DNA of 64,000 nt from Nautilus pompilius (Eukaryota > Mollusca > Cephalopoda > Nautilida > Nautilidae): assembly GCA_018389105.1 (NCBI GenBank), contig JACATO010002127.1:1488001-1552000 (forward strand), read 5' to 3'. A model generated the notes under the pieces. That model was not told the DNA's origin. It saw nothing but the letters and a program-made list of their open reading frames with translations, and did no database searches. Position numbers and translations under genes: made by a program. Positions 51,153 to 63,581 of this stretch are shown piece after piece (position 1 is the stretch's first letter; the number at the start of each line of letters is the position of its first letter).

Positions 51153-51635
51153 CATGCAGGTAACTTTTCTCACGTATACGAATAAAATATTTCAGATTAT
51201 GTAGGTTTATTTATTTACTTAGGCAGAACAGGATAAACGTCAAAGCTGAGGTACGGTTAAGGTGGATGAACATAAACGCCAAGAAAGATATTAAACGCGA
51301 GCCTGTTCAGAGATACTAGTAAATTAAATTGCAATTTTCGAACACAAAAGCAGCATTCACAGTCTTTCATCTGATGTCTTCAAGAGGAGCAGCTATTTAT
51401 CTTCTTGATAAAAGAGATATCGCGGCTAAACACCGCTTCACAAAAGCGCCGCTAGGGCCCGAAGTGCTATCATTTTTTTTAAACATCCTCTCATCACTCG
51501 CAGAAATAAAAATTGATTCTGATCGGATTATTTGAAAAAAGTATGGGTTTCAGTGCTTTGTTGTGGGTTTTTTCCTCGCGTCCTTCTAGTTATGAATTAT
51601 TGATTTGTTATTTTTCTTTTTCTTCAGGAATATAT

Positions 51636-51636
51636 G

Positions 51637-51667
<31 letters not shown>

Positions 51668-51674
51668 TGTGCGC
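51636..51674. repeat. (GT)n microsatellite
   Basis: About 13 GT units followed by GCGCGTGTGCGCG. It is complementary to the AC repeat about 500 bases upstream. Confidence 0.95.
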
Positions 51675-52002
51675 GATCGAGCGAGACGGACAGACTGAGA
51701 CAGAAACACCAACAGATAAAGTGTAAAATATTTCAGCTTCAATTATAAGTTAAATAATAAAAAACAACCTACTGATACATCATATCTTTTAATTTCTTCA
51801 CCTCGTCTCCAAATATCTAAGATTTTAGCTGCACCGATTATTGATAAAAAACTAATTTAAAAGTAAAATTTAAACTTTTTAAACATTGTATAGGTTAATG
51901 TTTGAGGGATAAACAGCATTTTCTTGTTTCATATTTTTTTAATGTTTAATGTAATTTATTTAATCTATTTCACTATTCAAAAGCAATTTTGCTCCAGAGA
52001 TA

Positions 52003-53593
52003 CAGCGGTGTGCAAAAATCTTGTATAAAAATGATTAGACTTAGAAAATTGGTTCTAATTTTGTAGAAATTAGTAACTATTGTATGTTTTCTGTTTTAAT
52101 CGAAAGGTGTCGGGGTCTTTAACGATTTACAACACTAAGATCCATTTTGTAATTACACAGTCAAAATTTAAATATTAATAGAATAATTTGCATGAAATCG
52201 ACGAGTGTAAAAGTGTTGCATAAACTACAAAAAATTAGAATATATATTTGTGCTATAATAGTTCAGGATGGTAGAAAATAAATATGAAAAACTGTCATTT
52301 TCCACTATTCTGATTCATTTTTGTCCAATGTAGTGATGGCGAGAGCCCGATATTTGACCCCCGAACAGCGGGCCACAATCGTTCACATGAAAGAAGATGG
52401 TGAAGCTGAGTGGGTCACTGCGGATCGTATCGGTTGTAATCAGTCGACGATATCTCGCACCCTGAAACGTTGGAAAGCCGATGGGAGCCTAATTTCGAAA
52501 CGCAGAGCCGGCAGACCGCGGAAAACGATGGCTCGACAGGATCGTCTGATCGCCCGCATGTCGAATTCGGACCGATTCCGCAATTCCACCGACATCCAGA
52601 CTGCCTTGTCAAGGCACCACGGGATCCAATTGGCCTCGTGCACCATCACTCGGCGTTTGATCCACATAGGACGGTTCGGGCGATCGGCACAGAAGAAGCC
52701 GTTCATCAGTCTGGACAATCGTCGAAAGCGACTGCAGTGGGCTCGCGACCATCGCCATTGGACCGTGGCCCAGTGGTCCCAAGTGTTGCTCACTGACGAA
52801 AGCAAATTCGTGGGGGTCCACTCGACCGATCGCGTGTACGTTCGGCGATCGGTGGCCGAGAAATACCATCCTAGTTGCACGCGACCGACTCTGCAGGCAG
52901 GGGGAGATTCGGCCATTCAATCGTCCGATGTCGGTCCCATGACTATGCAAAGATCTTCTGGGACATTGTCGAACCGTATATGTGTGATCACATGCCACTG
53001 ATGGTCATCTATCAGCAGGACAACGCCCCATCCACACAGTTAGGAGTGTCAAGACGTTGATGGCAGAGTTGCGAATCCCCTCCTCGACTGGCCAGCTCAA
53101 AGGCCTGATCTCAATCCCATCGAAAGCATTTGGCACTCGATTAAACTCATCGTTAGAGCCACAAAACCGAAAATAAAACAGATTTGAGACGGACAATCGA
53201 GGAAGCCTGGTCGGAGTTCAGTAGTGACAATTGTCAGCGTTTGGTAGCCAGCATGCCTCGTCGTTGTGAACAAGTTATAAAGAATTTCTGATATTTTACT
53301 CATTGTTGATAGATCTGATCACTTCCTGCATAATTGGAATTGAATCTGAATTGATTAGATACCTGTCTAGATTTTATGCAGCACTTTTGCACAGGTTGAT
53401 TTGGTGCAAATGATTTTCTAAAAATTATAACTTTTCTTATAATGAAACAATATGCTTGATATTATTGGAATAGATGTACAACAGTAATATAGAAATAATT
53501 TAATTAACAAGATTTGATAATAACTGCTTTCGACAAAATGCGAGCTAATTTGCAGGAAAAATTATTTTTATGCAAGACTTTTGCACACCGCTG
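52003..53593 (+). mobile_element. Tc1-like transposon, copy B, with IR/DR-type ends
   Basis: Same family as copy A at 19491, in the same orientation. It starts CAGCGGTGTGCAAAAATCTT after TA (52001-52002) and ends ...CTTTTGCACACCGCTG at 53593; the base pair after it is AA, so the right TA is mutated. Internal copies of the end motif lie at 52206-52225 and 53373-53391, giving two direct repeats per end. The length is 1591 bases, in the usual Tc1 range. Confidence 0.93.
52336..53289 (+). pseudogene. Tc1-like transposase, copy B, broken
   Basis: The start chosen is the ATG at 52336 (MARARYLTPEQR); upstream in-frame TTG and GTG codons are ignored because animals start at ATG. The frame is open to 53001. 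CNQSTISRTLKRW is the first helix-turn-helix, RRAGRPRKT the GRPR hook, then the second DNA-binding subdomain, and VLLTDESKFVG carries the first catalytic aspartate (codon 52795-52797, residue 154). After GGDSAI a deletion removes the MVWGC-type segment seen in copy A and shifts the frame. In the next frame HDYAKIFWDIVEPYMCDH and YQQDNAP (aspartate 53019-53021) follow, and then PDLNPIESIWHSIK (glutamate 53122-53124) after further one-base losses. The second and third catalytic codons are 103 bases apart instead of 105, in line with two single-base deletions. The 3' end corresponds to the stop of copy A. Not functional. Confidence 0.92.
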
Positions 53594-56500
53594 AACCATT
53601 ATGATTTATATAACACGAGCTACACCGGTTTTTGCACATTTTGTCTTAGCTAACATTGTTTGTATTTTTTTCTTAGATTGGGCGACCCCTGACCACAATT
53701 TCTTTTATCGGTATTGCCTCGAGTATATCGATGACTGACTGGCCGTTATATCTTAATACAGGTGTCAGTTTTTTTCAGAAGACAATGACTAGCTGCCCAT
53801 CGCCACAGCTAACACGTTGCACCTTCACATTAGTGCAGTTTTAGGAGAAATATTCGACGTGAACTTCCTAGAAATTAAACCCACGGAGATTTGGATCTGA
53901 AGGAGATAATCAGCAGTGATGAGGGCAGACACCGATGCACAGAGGCAGGAAAGGTACCGTGGAAGGTCGGCGCCATGTTTTGGATTTTGAAGAAAAACCA
54001 GGAGTTATTTAGTAGATGATTGCTTTCTGGTGCAATGTGATTTTATTGCATTTTAATCCTATTAGATATTGAACACACATAAAAGGTTTTACTCGTCATG
54101 CAAACAATCTATCCCGCTCTAGCGGACGATCTAATGGTTGCAGTTCATAAGAGCTAATCCCGTTGTCTTAAACGTTGTCGGCTCGAGCGGCGCCTAACAT
54201 CCGATCCAAAGTGAAAAAAAAAAAACAAGGCGTTTAATTTCGTAAAAATTTTGTTTTTGTTTTTTAAAAAAATCAATCTCTTACTTAAATAGTAATACGA
54301 AAGAGTAAATAATCACCATAATGCGTCAAAACTGTGATATTTCTGAAAGACTTTTTGTGTTGGGCATTATTCACACTGACGCAAACCAGATTTGCAAAAT
54401 ATATTTTTTTAAAAATGCCCTTAACTCATTGATTGAATTTTTTTCCCAGCATAACCCCGAATGATAGAAATTGTCGAGTTACTAATATCACGACTAACAT
54501 AGAATATAACTTATAGTAAGCACTGATAACAGAATGCATATTAATATTAAACTCCTAATCAACAGAATGTAAATGAAAACCGGCTGAAATAGCATCAACC
54601 TAGTAGCATCCGGTCGGTTTTCATTTGAATATCTCTAATATTTGATAATAAGACACATTGAATCTGTATCGATGACTTAGCATATTTAAAGAATTAAAGA
54701 TAAATACAGCGAAAGAACAACTTTATTGACATATTTCTTGCAGAAGCAGTTGCTTCTTTAAGTGTCAGTTTAATAAGTGAATGGTATGATATGGGGTTGT
54801 TAATACAATAACATTTGGTGAAACAATAGGATAATGTAACCATTAATTAATAGATGATTCCTTACTTGTTCTTTGATGACTGCCGCAAATAATCAAAAGT
54901 GCATCACAGTTTAAGTATAAAAGAATAAATGTCATGCAAGTCTGGAACTTTGTTTCATTAATGCAGCTATAGAAGAACAAAATGGTCTTCTATTTAGTGT
55001 TTGTTCTGAAAGTAGAGATTACTTTTTTTTCAGTAAACACTAGGAGAAACCGAGATGTTTGCTGTTTTACCGGCTCTCTTTGGCTGGATTCTGAGTAAAA
55101 AATCGTTTGTGAACTGAGCAACCATGAAATACACCTCAACAATTTTGAAATCGAGTGTTGGGTTGGTGTCAGATGGTGTTTAGATCGCCTACGTTTGCTA
55201 GACGCCAACAACAAAGGTAAAGACTGAGATTTCGAGATCAAAACCCCGTTTTTTTTTTTATTTGAAACGTTTCCGAATCCCAGGTGACAAGATAATTGGT
55301 CAACTTGAATTAGACAGTTACCAAGAGGTCACGAAAGGTATCTGGAGAGTGTTGGGATGGTCCCTGAGTAGTCCGTGAGGGGGGGGGTTAAGCCTTTTGT
55401 CCGGCGAGTCGTAACCAGCGACCGCCCTTCCAAGAAACCGGAAAGTTGGCTGGTTGGGTTCACATTTGGCCGGAGGGTTAGGGGCCTTGTGAAGTCAACA
55501 CACAGCATCCGGGCAGCACATTAGGCTGCCACAACGTACAATAAAAAAAGAGAAAACTTTCGTTTTATGACTTGAAATTTTTACTCACAATTTTTTTTTT
55601 TAGAATTTTTTTAAATAGTATAATTTGAATACACATTTATTAAAATATCAGATCTGGTCAGAGTTTAAATTTACCTCGATGCCAGTGCTTCTTCTCATCA
55701 CCAACCCTGACCAACGGGGAAAACTGGAGTCCCACTGCTTTGATATCCCGGCCTCACTAATTTACTGGCGTCTCGGAACTTACACTGTTGGTCCGAAACG
55801 AATTTCGTGGTCTTCTAATTTCTGCTGAAACAGCAAAATGAGGCATGCCATTTATGGACTATTTATTACAAGTCCCACTAATATATTTTTTAAAGTTTAG
55901 TTTAATTTCTAGAAAGATTTCCCTTTCTTGCGGCTAACCTATTCAGCCATTTTTTTTCTGAATAGTAAAGCGCAGTGGCTGCACTTTTCTAAATTGGTCA
56001 AGAAACTTGTCAACTCCTATCTGAAAATATAATTTTTAGTAAATTGTACTCGTATAAATTAGAGTTTATTTTTATATTTTCGGTTATCTTCTGCCATACG
56101 TCCCAAAGATTTGTATTACGATTTTGTGGCATTATTTACAGCACATTTCAGTAGTGGGAGCCAATCTTCCCTTTACAGTTGTTTAATAAAGCCAAGAACA
56201 TTACTGAAGCTGATGAACATATCCGCCAGAGTTATTTCGGCTATTTAGCCATTCCGAAACAATTTCCATTCTTGAAAAAATCCTTCAGCTCTGCAAGCAT
56301 TAAATTAATTACTTCCAGAAGCTTAATACATTACCCACAATGTCGTACACGCGGACCTGTTAGAGCTCAGAGCAGAAAAAATCCAGGCGCTTTTATTAGT
56401 TCGCATTGATTTGTAAGAAAAGAAAATTCGAATGAATAAATTATTTGTTCTCACTTCCTGGTCTCTGAAGCCTTCAGTGAAACTCTTGATTAAATGTGGG

Positions 56501-59500
56501 GACTTTCCAAATTCCTCTAGGCTTTTGCGGGCATTTTATGAACGAAATATCTTTTTTACTGCTGCCGGTTACTTGATTTACATGTATATTCACAGTTATA
56601 ATATATTGTACATAATGTAAACGAAATAACGTGATTACCAATTTCGCCGTCAGGGTTCGCTGTTATTGCTTTACGAAAAGTCAAAGTATTATATTTAATA
56701 GTTTTTTTTATTCCCTTATAATTTAGAAATCTTTGGATCTCATAATTAGTTTTAATGTTTTATAAATTTTCTAAAGTAATTTATTTGCTGTTTCGTGTTT
56801 GTTCTGCTTCTCCAAAATCCTTTGCCGAACATGAGAATTGTTTTACCTGGATTAGACGATTATTTATGCAACTACCATCAGACTCAAAAAACGAGGCTCC
56901 GGGTCAGATTTCTAAATTAAACGTTAAAGAAAACAATTAGTTTAATAATTCTATGTTAACAGCGTTAAACAAACTAATTATTTAATAGTTCTGCGTTAAT
57001 ACTTCAATCAGTGGAATACAATCACGTGCTCAGAAAAAAATCAATATATTTCAAATGTCTTCACGTTCCATAAAATTAGCATAATCCAATCATTAAATGT
57101 GCCAGGATTAATGTCTGACCGGTTATATGATTTCTCTCTATCTTCTCTACCAGCCCTCGGGAGATACCCATCCCTGAAAACTCTTATCCCCCCACCCACG
57201 ACTAATTATTAAAATTCTACTAGGTTTCCTGAATAAGTTGGCGGAGTTTTCTGCAACGTGATCAGGTCTCGCATTACGATATAGTCGGGTCGGGAATTAA
57301 CCCCCAAATCGAAAACGTTAAGCACAGTCAGCAGAAATAAATCCCACGCAAACTCCTGTCAAATCTTGGATTCCGGTGACTGCAGGGCTCTCCCTGTGGC
57401 TGGAAGATCACAGAAGAAATACTTATTTAATCTGCGTTTGTTATCAAACGAACATTTCATTTTTATCGATTGTTCCAAATTTAGAATCACGAATGAATTT
57501 ATACCGGTATAGTTTAGAAAACAACATTTAAAAAAGTGAGATTTGTGTAAAAGTTATACAACAGTAACAACCTAAATAAAAGTAGTTTTAATACAAAACT
57601 TTTTGTTAATTAAATCTAAGTTTTCTATCATTATCTATTGTAGCTGTAATTCATAGATAACTAAAATAATTTGTACATACAAAAAATATTCTACATTGAA
57701 TGTTAAAAAGTAAAGAAAATAGTAAATAAATAACAAAATTGCTTCGGTTAGTAAACTCGCACCGGTTACAGCGACCTTAGTTGAATTGACTGAATTAAGA
57801 TCGAAGTTAACATTTTGTGTACATTAATAGATTTGTCATTTTTGTGTAGACAATTTTCAAATCTAGCTTAAAACAACGTCGACCTAACCAAAATTTCAAT
57901 AAATTAAAAGCACCACAAGCAAGAAAATAGTTTAAAAATTAGTTAATGGCTAACTAAATTCTCTGGAACCAAAATCGTTCTGTTTTTTTAATGCTTTTGT
58001 CACTCTCGCCTCGAAATCCTAGGGAGTTTGTCTGGCATTGGGACCACTGATGCAGTACTACACTTAGCCGGATCCTAAATATTCTTTTATTAGTGCAATT
58101 TAATCTTCCTTATTCCATTCCCTGAGAACCATTCTACTCCATTCTTCTCTACCGCAGGGGATTATTTGTGGTACATTCTCATTTTGAAGTTTTTATTGAT
58201 GGTTCCTTTTTTCGGGGAAAAGGGCAGTCGCCAGCTTTAGAACTAATTGATTCGATGCCAAACGCTTCTCCCAGTGGAGTTCGGTGTGCTACGAGATCTT
58301 AGTACTGACCAAGATGGTCCGAGATTAGCCACTACTTCTCACCACGGTACAGTCTCTTGCTGACTGGGTAGATCGGAGATAAAATTCCCATTTTCCAATA
58401 TTGATGCTGCCCACCGTCGTGATGGGACTAGAATCCTAACAAATGAGAGAGAGAGAGAGATTTTTGCATTTTGTAATAACCCGAGGTAAAAGGCGGCTTC
58501 TCAATAGCAAGTCTCTCTGACCGCAGGCGTCTAAAGAAATTTCACTAACAGGATATAGATCGGAAATTCCTTGTGAACAAATGACCGGTCTATATTACAA
58601 CGGAAATTTATACAGTAGATAAAATCTTTTTATTTATGTAGCAGCAAATATTATTTAAAGACAAAACTTATCGATAAAATCCAGTAAATATCGAGTAAAG
58701 GTTGAGTTTACTTATTTACGCAACTTTACTGGCAAATTAAAGTCTTGCTTCTCGCTACTACCACCAGACATTGGTACAGCGATCGTTAGGTGATTTCATT
58801 AAAGTCACAACTGATTCACAAAAAAAATAAAAAGTACAGGTAAAATTTTATCTCCCTTGTCTAGAATATGATTTAATTTTCTTATTCCTTAAAATAAGTG
58901 TAGAATATACTGCATTATTACAAAAAGGATTCTCATACTGCAAACAGCACCAATTTTCTAATGAGAAGAATGTTTAAAATTTGCTTTCTCTCTTCCTATC
59001 ATCTACGTCACTATGGTGACGTGAGGGGACAATATTCTGTAAGCAGCTTTAATAAAGTAGCTTTGTAGTCAATAAAATTTTAAGATGTATTGCATTCATA
59101 AGATGCAACTAATGATGAACTTTCTGGGTAACTATATATCATATACTATTGCATTGTTTGCGTATTAAGAAGTATATACTATAATTATATGTATGTTAAT
59201 TTTGTTATACACCGGAGATCTACTGTAATATTTTGACGACTACAATGAATTTTACGTAAATTAAATAAACCGGTTTTTTAGAGCGCTAACACTTTATCAC
59301 TAAGATCAGTTTCAGAGTAACTGCTTGTGAGTTAGATCGGGGATAACACGAAGTTTAGTCTATAAAAACGCAAGAAGGTTTCAATTACTTTAAGGAAGAA
59401 GATGGCAGTTTGGAGTTTAGCTTTAGATAGTAGAAATATCAAGGAAAAACTCGCTAATTCGCAAAGTCTCTCGTTTCGATGGACTTGGACCGGGGCCAAC

Positions 59501-60304
59501 AGAGCATGGCCTGTTACAGCGAGTTTCATCCAGTCACCACGTTTTTGGGACCCACGTAAAGAGCCCAATTAGGCAGATTCCAAATTGTTGCGAGCAGAAA
59601 TCGGCAATTTGTTTATTATTAGACCGGCTGATGAAGCAAAAATCAGCCAACGTACAATAATATCCAGACAAGCGAACAACTTAATCAGCCAAGTGCAGTA
59701 ATCTTTCTGCGCAACAGTCAGAGGCCGCTCGAGACAGACGGCGTATTAACAGAGGAATAGTGACAATTTTAATGTAATATCAAGAATAAGGGAAATGAAT
59801 ATTGAGCTGTGTCAAATCACCGCCGCTTAAATTACACTTGTGAGGGAAAGTGATTTAGGCGTGAGTTAATTAGATTTTTAACTGGAAATCTGATTTTGAA
59901 TGACGCTGACGTACCTGCCTGAATGTGATGGTGAGACTATGGACCACAGAGTGAACGAATGATCCTTATTTTCATTGTCCTCGCAGTCGCTGCGAAACGC
60001 CCCATATGTTGAAATGAGTGACAAGAAATGAAGCAGAAATGTAAAGTGATTATTATTTTTGAAAGCCTAATCGTCAAAAATTATTGCAATTTGCCTCCAA
60101 TGACACAATTCGAAGTAGTTTTAGTTTATTCGTAGACCATAAGTCCGCTGCACAATTAAATTATTTTTTTTATCATTTACGGTTACAAATAAGATTTCAA
60201 CTGCACAGTAAGAAGAACAAAGTAAAACAGAAAATTCACAAATGCTTAAGCAGGGATTACCATTCACACATTCATTGTAAGGTGGTTTATCAAATTGGAT
60301 AGCC
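53594..60304. other. long non-coding stretch with small GC-richer blocks
   Basis: Nearly 7 kb without a supported gene. GC-richer blocks at 53680-54010, 55330-55540 (with a run of about ten G near 55380), 57120-57410 and 58010-58440 have no recognised reading frame and may be old interspersed elements. A (GA)n run lies at 58445-58460. 58660-58745 shows words like the minisatellite at 61885 (CTTATCGATAAAATCCAGTA, GAGTTTACTTATTTACG). The frames 55625-55828, 56179-56409 and 59332-59568 are unrecognised. Confidence 0.45.
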
Positions 60305-60583
60305 TCATCTTTGAAGTTCTCCTCTGTACGAGACTTCAGAACTGCGTTCTATTCTCGATAATATCCGCCTGAACGAGAATTCCATTGGTGGATCCAGCCC
60401 ATTTGGAAATGTTTCATCTACGAGGTCACGGACAAATCTAAGATAACGGGATTGTGCGCCTGGCTGATTAACCTGGTATATAACTAACTTATGACATCCC
60501 TGTATACTGATATGTACATAAGCATGTGACTTTACTATTGGAAAGTCTTTGCATAAAAAAATAGAAGTGAGCTTTTTTGGCAT
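60305..60583 (-). pseudogene. possible transposase relic
   Basis: An open frame on the minus strand (92 codons) contains YLRFVRDLVDETFPN, which recalls the VRDFLxxxFPxRWIGRxG segment between the second and third catalytic residues of one Tc1/mariner-superfamily group. In another frame MGWIHQWNSRS follows where RWIGR...W would be expected. This is weak; the downstream DFFLWG motif of that group is not seen. It could belong to the same group as the relic at 44160. Confidence 0.25.
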
Positions 60584-60701
60584 TTGTCACACAAGACCAA
60601 GTTTTATCATTTGATTCTCCTTCCCGATTTACTATACTGACGAGTCTACAATTAGGACTGCAGATGAATTTTACAATTTATTTGGAAAATATCAAAAAAA
60701 G

Positions 60702-60954
<253 letters not shown>

Positions 60955-60955
<1 letters not shown>

Positions 60956-61884
60956 AGGGAAAATAGGATGGAAAATTTTTAATTAAGAAAGAAACTTGTA
61001 TAAAGGGTAGAAAATAGAAGGAAGATTATAAATAACTACGATATTTCGTTCATCCTTAAAACAACGGCAGATCTCCAAACAGAAGAAGGCTGCATGGCGC
61101 CTAACGCGCACACAAAGAAATAAATTATACAAATTTTAAGAAACTGAAGAAGTGTTTTGATAATTTAATCAGCTGTCTTTTTAATTGTGTGGCATGAAAA
61201 CGCACATACAAAATAACTAAATAAATAATTTGTTTAGGTAGATGTACAGGAAGTCGTGGAGACACGTGCGCTCTAAAGTAAGGGGATTAACACCACAAAT
61301 AAAAAAACCCATCATAACAATTTACTAATAGCTCAACTTTGCAAGTTGACAATTGAAAAGTATACTTTACCTTTGTTGTAATTTTGAAATAAATACAAAA
61401 TTACGATTATACGACTTAGGAATAAAGACATTCCACTTTTAAGTCTAACCGGTGAATAATGTAGCTTTTCTAAAATAGGAAGCTTCACACCATCTAAATC
61501 ATCGTGTGAGAGTAAATATCAAGAAAGGAAAGTCGCCCATTCTTCTTGAGCTGTAAGGTAAATGGAACGTTAGGATATTCCAAATGGAGGTACTTAGGAA
61601 ATCCCTATACCGTTTCACTAGACGGAAATACAGTAAATGAGCCATCCACATATCTAAAGTATAAAGAGTAGAGCTAGACACAATAGAAAATAAAGTTCTT
61701 CATATAAAAAGACAATCTAGAGGAAGGCTAATGGCAGAGTATATTTGGTTATTAATAGAAAGCCTCATTAGCAGCAAACGTAACTTTCATAACGTGTCTC
61801 AGGTAAGGTGGTATAATCCATATATAGAGTAACACTGGACAAACTATCATAAAGATAAATTAAGTTAATCTTTAAATCGCATTT
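60955..61884. other. non-coding stretch, nothing identified
   Basis: AT-rich; a 60-codon frame on the minus strand (61499-61681) has no recognised motif. Confidence 0.5.
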
Positions 61885-62380
61885 TCTTAAAAGATGAATT
61901 TCTACAGGATATTACTTATTAATATTTATTGATAAAGATATACTTTATATGGAATGCACAAACATTTTTAACATAACTGTGGTTTACACAAGAATTGCTT
62001 GTACAGATTAAATTTGCATAACATGTATTGACGCCTCCCGATAAAGATTAGATTCGTTGATAAAGACTGAGTTTATATAATATTGACTTTCATTTACTGA
62101 TAAAAAATGCACTTTACTTAATATTTGATGTATTTTTTGGATATGAGGACTTTTCATGCATTTACTTGCATTAATGATAAGGATGGATTTTACATATGTA
62201 CTGTAATTTAATGATAAGGATTGAGCTTAGATGGCATTTCCTGCTAATGATCAACTTCACAGATATCTTTTATGTTTACCGATAAAGACAGCATTTGAAT
62301 GGCATTTACTGGTAATGATATCGTTTGAAAGACATTTAGTGATAAAGATGGACTTCAAAATACATTTCACTGTTTGTCTC
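61885..62380. repeat. degenerate tandem array, period about 36 bp
   Basis: GATAAAGA-like words occur near 61931, 62040, 62059, 62099, 62176, 62213, 62281 and 62341, mostly 34-41 bases apart, each followed by words like GGACTTTACATGGCATTTAC. The right part (62160-62380) is best preserved. The same words occur in weaker form at 32930, 49690 and other places in the window. No coding potential. Confidence 0.75.
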
Positions 62381-62495
62381 CAGCCTATATGGAATAATTA
62401 GACAAATGTTTTAGTAACTTTTATTTATTTAGTGGATTATTGACTCAGATATAACTGGATTATCTTTTTGGTTTTTGTGTTTGTGTGTGCGGTGG

Positions 62496-62689
62496 TGAGA
62501 AAGAGAGAGAGAGTGGGGGGGAGAGAAAGATGGGAGAGAGGGAAATGGAGAGAGAGATGGAGAGAGAGAGGGAGAGAGAGATGGGAGAGGAAGAGAGAGA
62601 GAGATGAAGGGAGAGAGAGATGGAGAGAGGGAAATGGAGAGAGAGATGGGGAGAGAGAGTGAGGGAGAGAGAGAGAGTGAGAGAGAGAG
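62496..62689. repeat. (GA)n purine-rich microsatellite
   Basis: About 190 bases of GA with regular GATGG, GGGA and GTGG interruptions, purine-only over long runs on the plus strand. The serine/proline- and arginine/glutamate-rich frames on both strands are by-products. Confidence 0.97.
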
Positions 62690-63581
62690 CATTACCTTTA
62701 AAATGTGTGGCTCAATCAGTCTCCGCGCAGATTTAACCTAATTTGTTGTTAAAACTACACAAACGGTAAGAGTGAAATAAGCAAAGCGATCTTGTAGTGT
62801 GAATAAATAACAGTGGATAACGCCTTTGTTTAGCAGATCACTGCCTTAGATGCAGCGGAGTTTTCTCTGTTTCTGTGATGGTCTGTTGTGTCTTTTACGT
62901 GTCAAGATAAACCAAACCGCCAGCTCAGCGCAGACTTGGATGAAGTTTTTCTTTTTGTTTTCTATTTAGTGTCGATAAAATCAACCGAAGATGCTGGTAT
63001 TCAGGGAAGATTGATGGTCGTGAAAGAAACTGCATGAAAGAGATTGACCGTTTTAGTAATTTGTGTGAAGCACAGCAGACGATTTAAAGAAAATGCTGGG
63101 AAAACCGATTGTTTTGATAATGGTTCCTCCATCTTGTCTTTACCATCTACACAGATACTGGACATGTCGCTGGAGTATACGTAAAAATTATACTCAGGGT
63201 ACGGTGTAGAAAAGTAAACTCGACAGAAATACCTGAAAAAATAAATACAACTTTGAAAAACAAGAATAAATATATACCATTAAAATAAAAGCCAGGTATA
63301 CATATTTGAAATAATTATGCAAACACGCAGGATGTGCAGAGGTGAGAGTATCTATAAGTGACAGACGTTTAGCAAACACACATCCATTATTATAGAAGTA
63401 TACAAAATAAAAAACGCCTTGTACAGCGCTATAGTATTTGGTATGTAAAACATTTTTTTTGTATACAATATAACATTTATGTTTTCATGCTCCCATACAG
63501 GCTATGGCTGTAGAATGTTGTTCCAACTAACCTGTAGCTCTTTCTACAATCATCCCAAATGATTGGTTACTGCTTGACTTT
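62690..63581. other. non-coding stretch, nothing identified
   Basis: No reading frame with recognisable motif; a 61-codon frame at 63194-63379 (minus) is probably chance. Confidence 0.5.

Larger units (their letters stand above)
49961..52002. other. non-coding stretch with two dinucleotide repeats
   Basis: Apart from the AC and GT repeats listed separately there are only short unrecognised frames (50268-50477, 51329-51535). TA at 52001-52002 is the insertion site of the next transposon. Confidence 0.5.

Noticed and set aside
62429..62692. Serine/proline-rich and arginine/glutamate-rich frames on both strands
   Set aside because: They are translations of the GA repeat; likewise the frame at 46545-46736 over the CT repeat.
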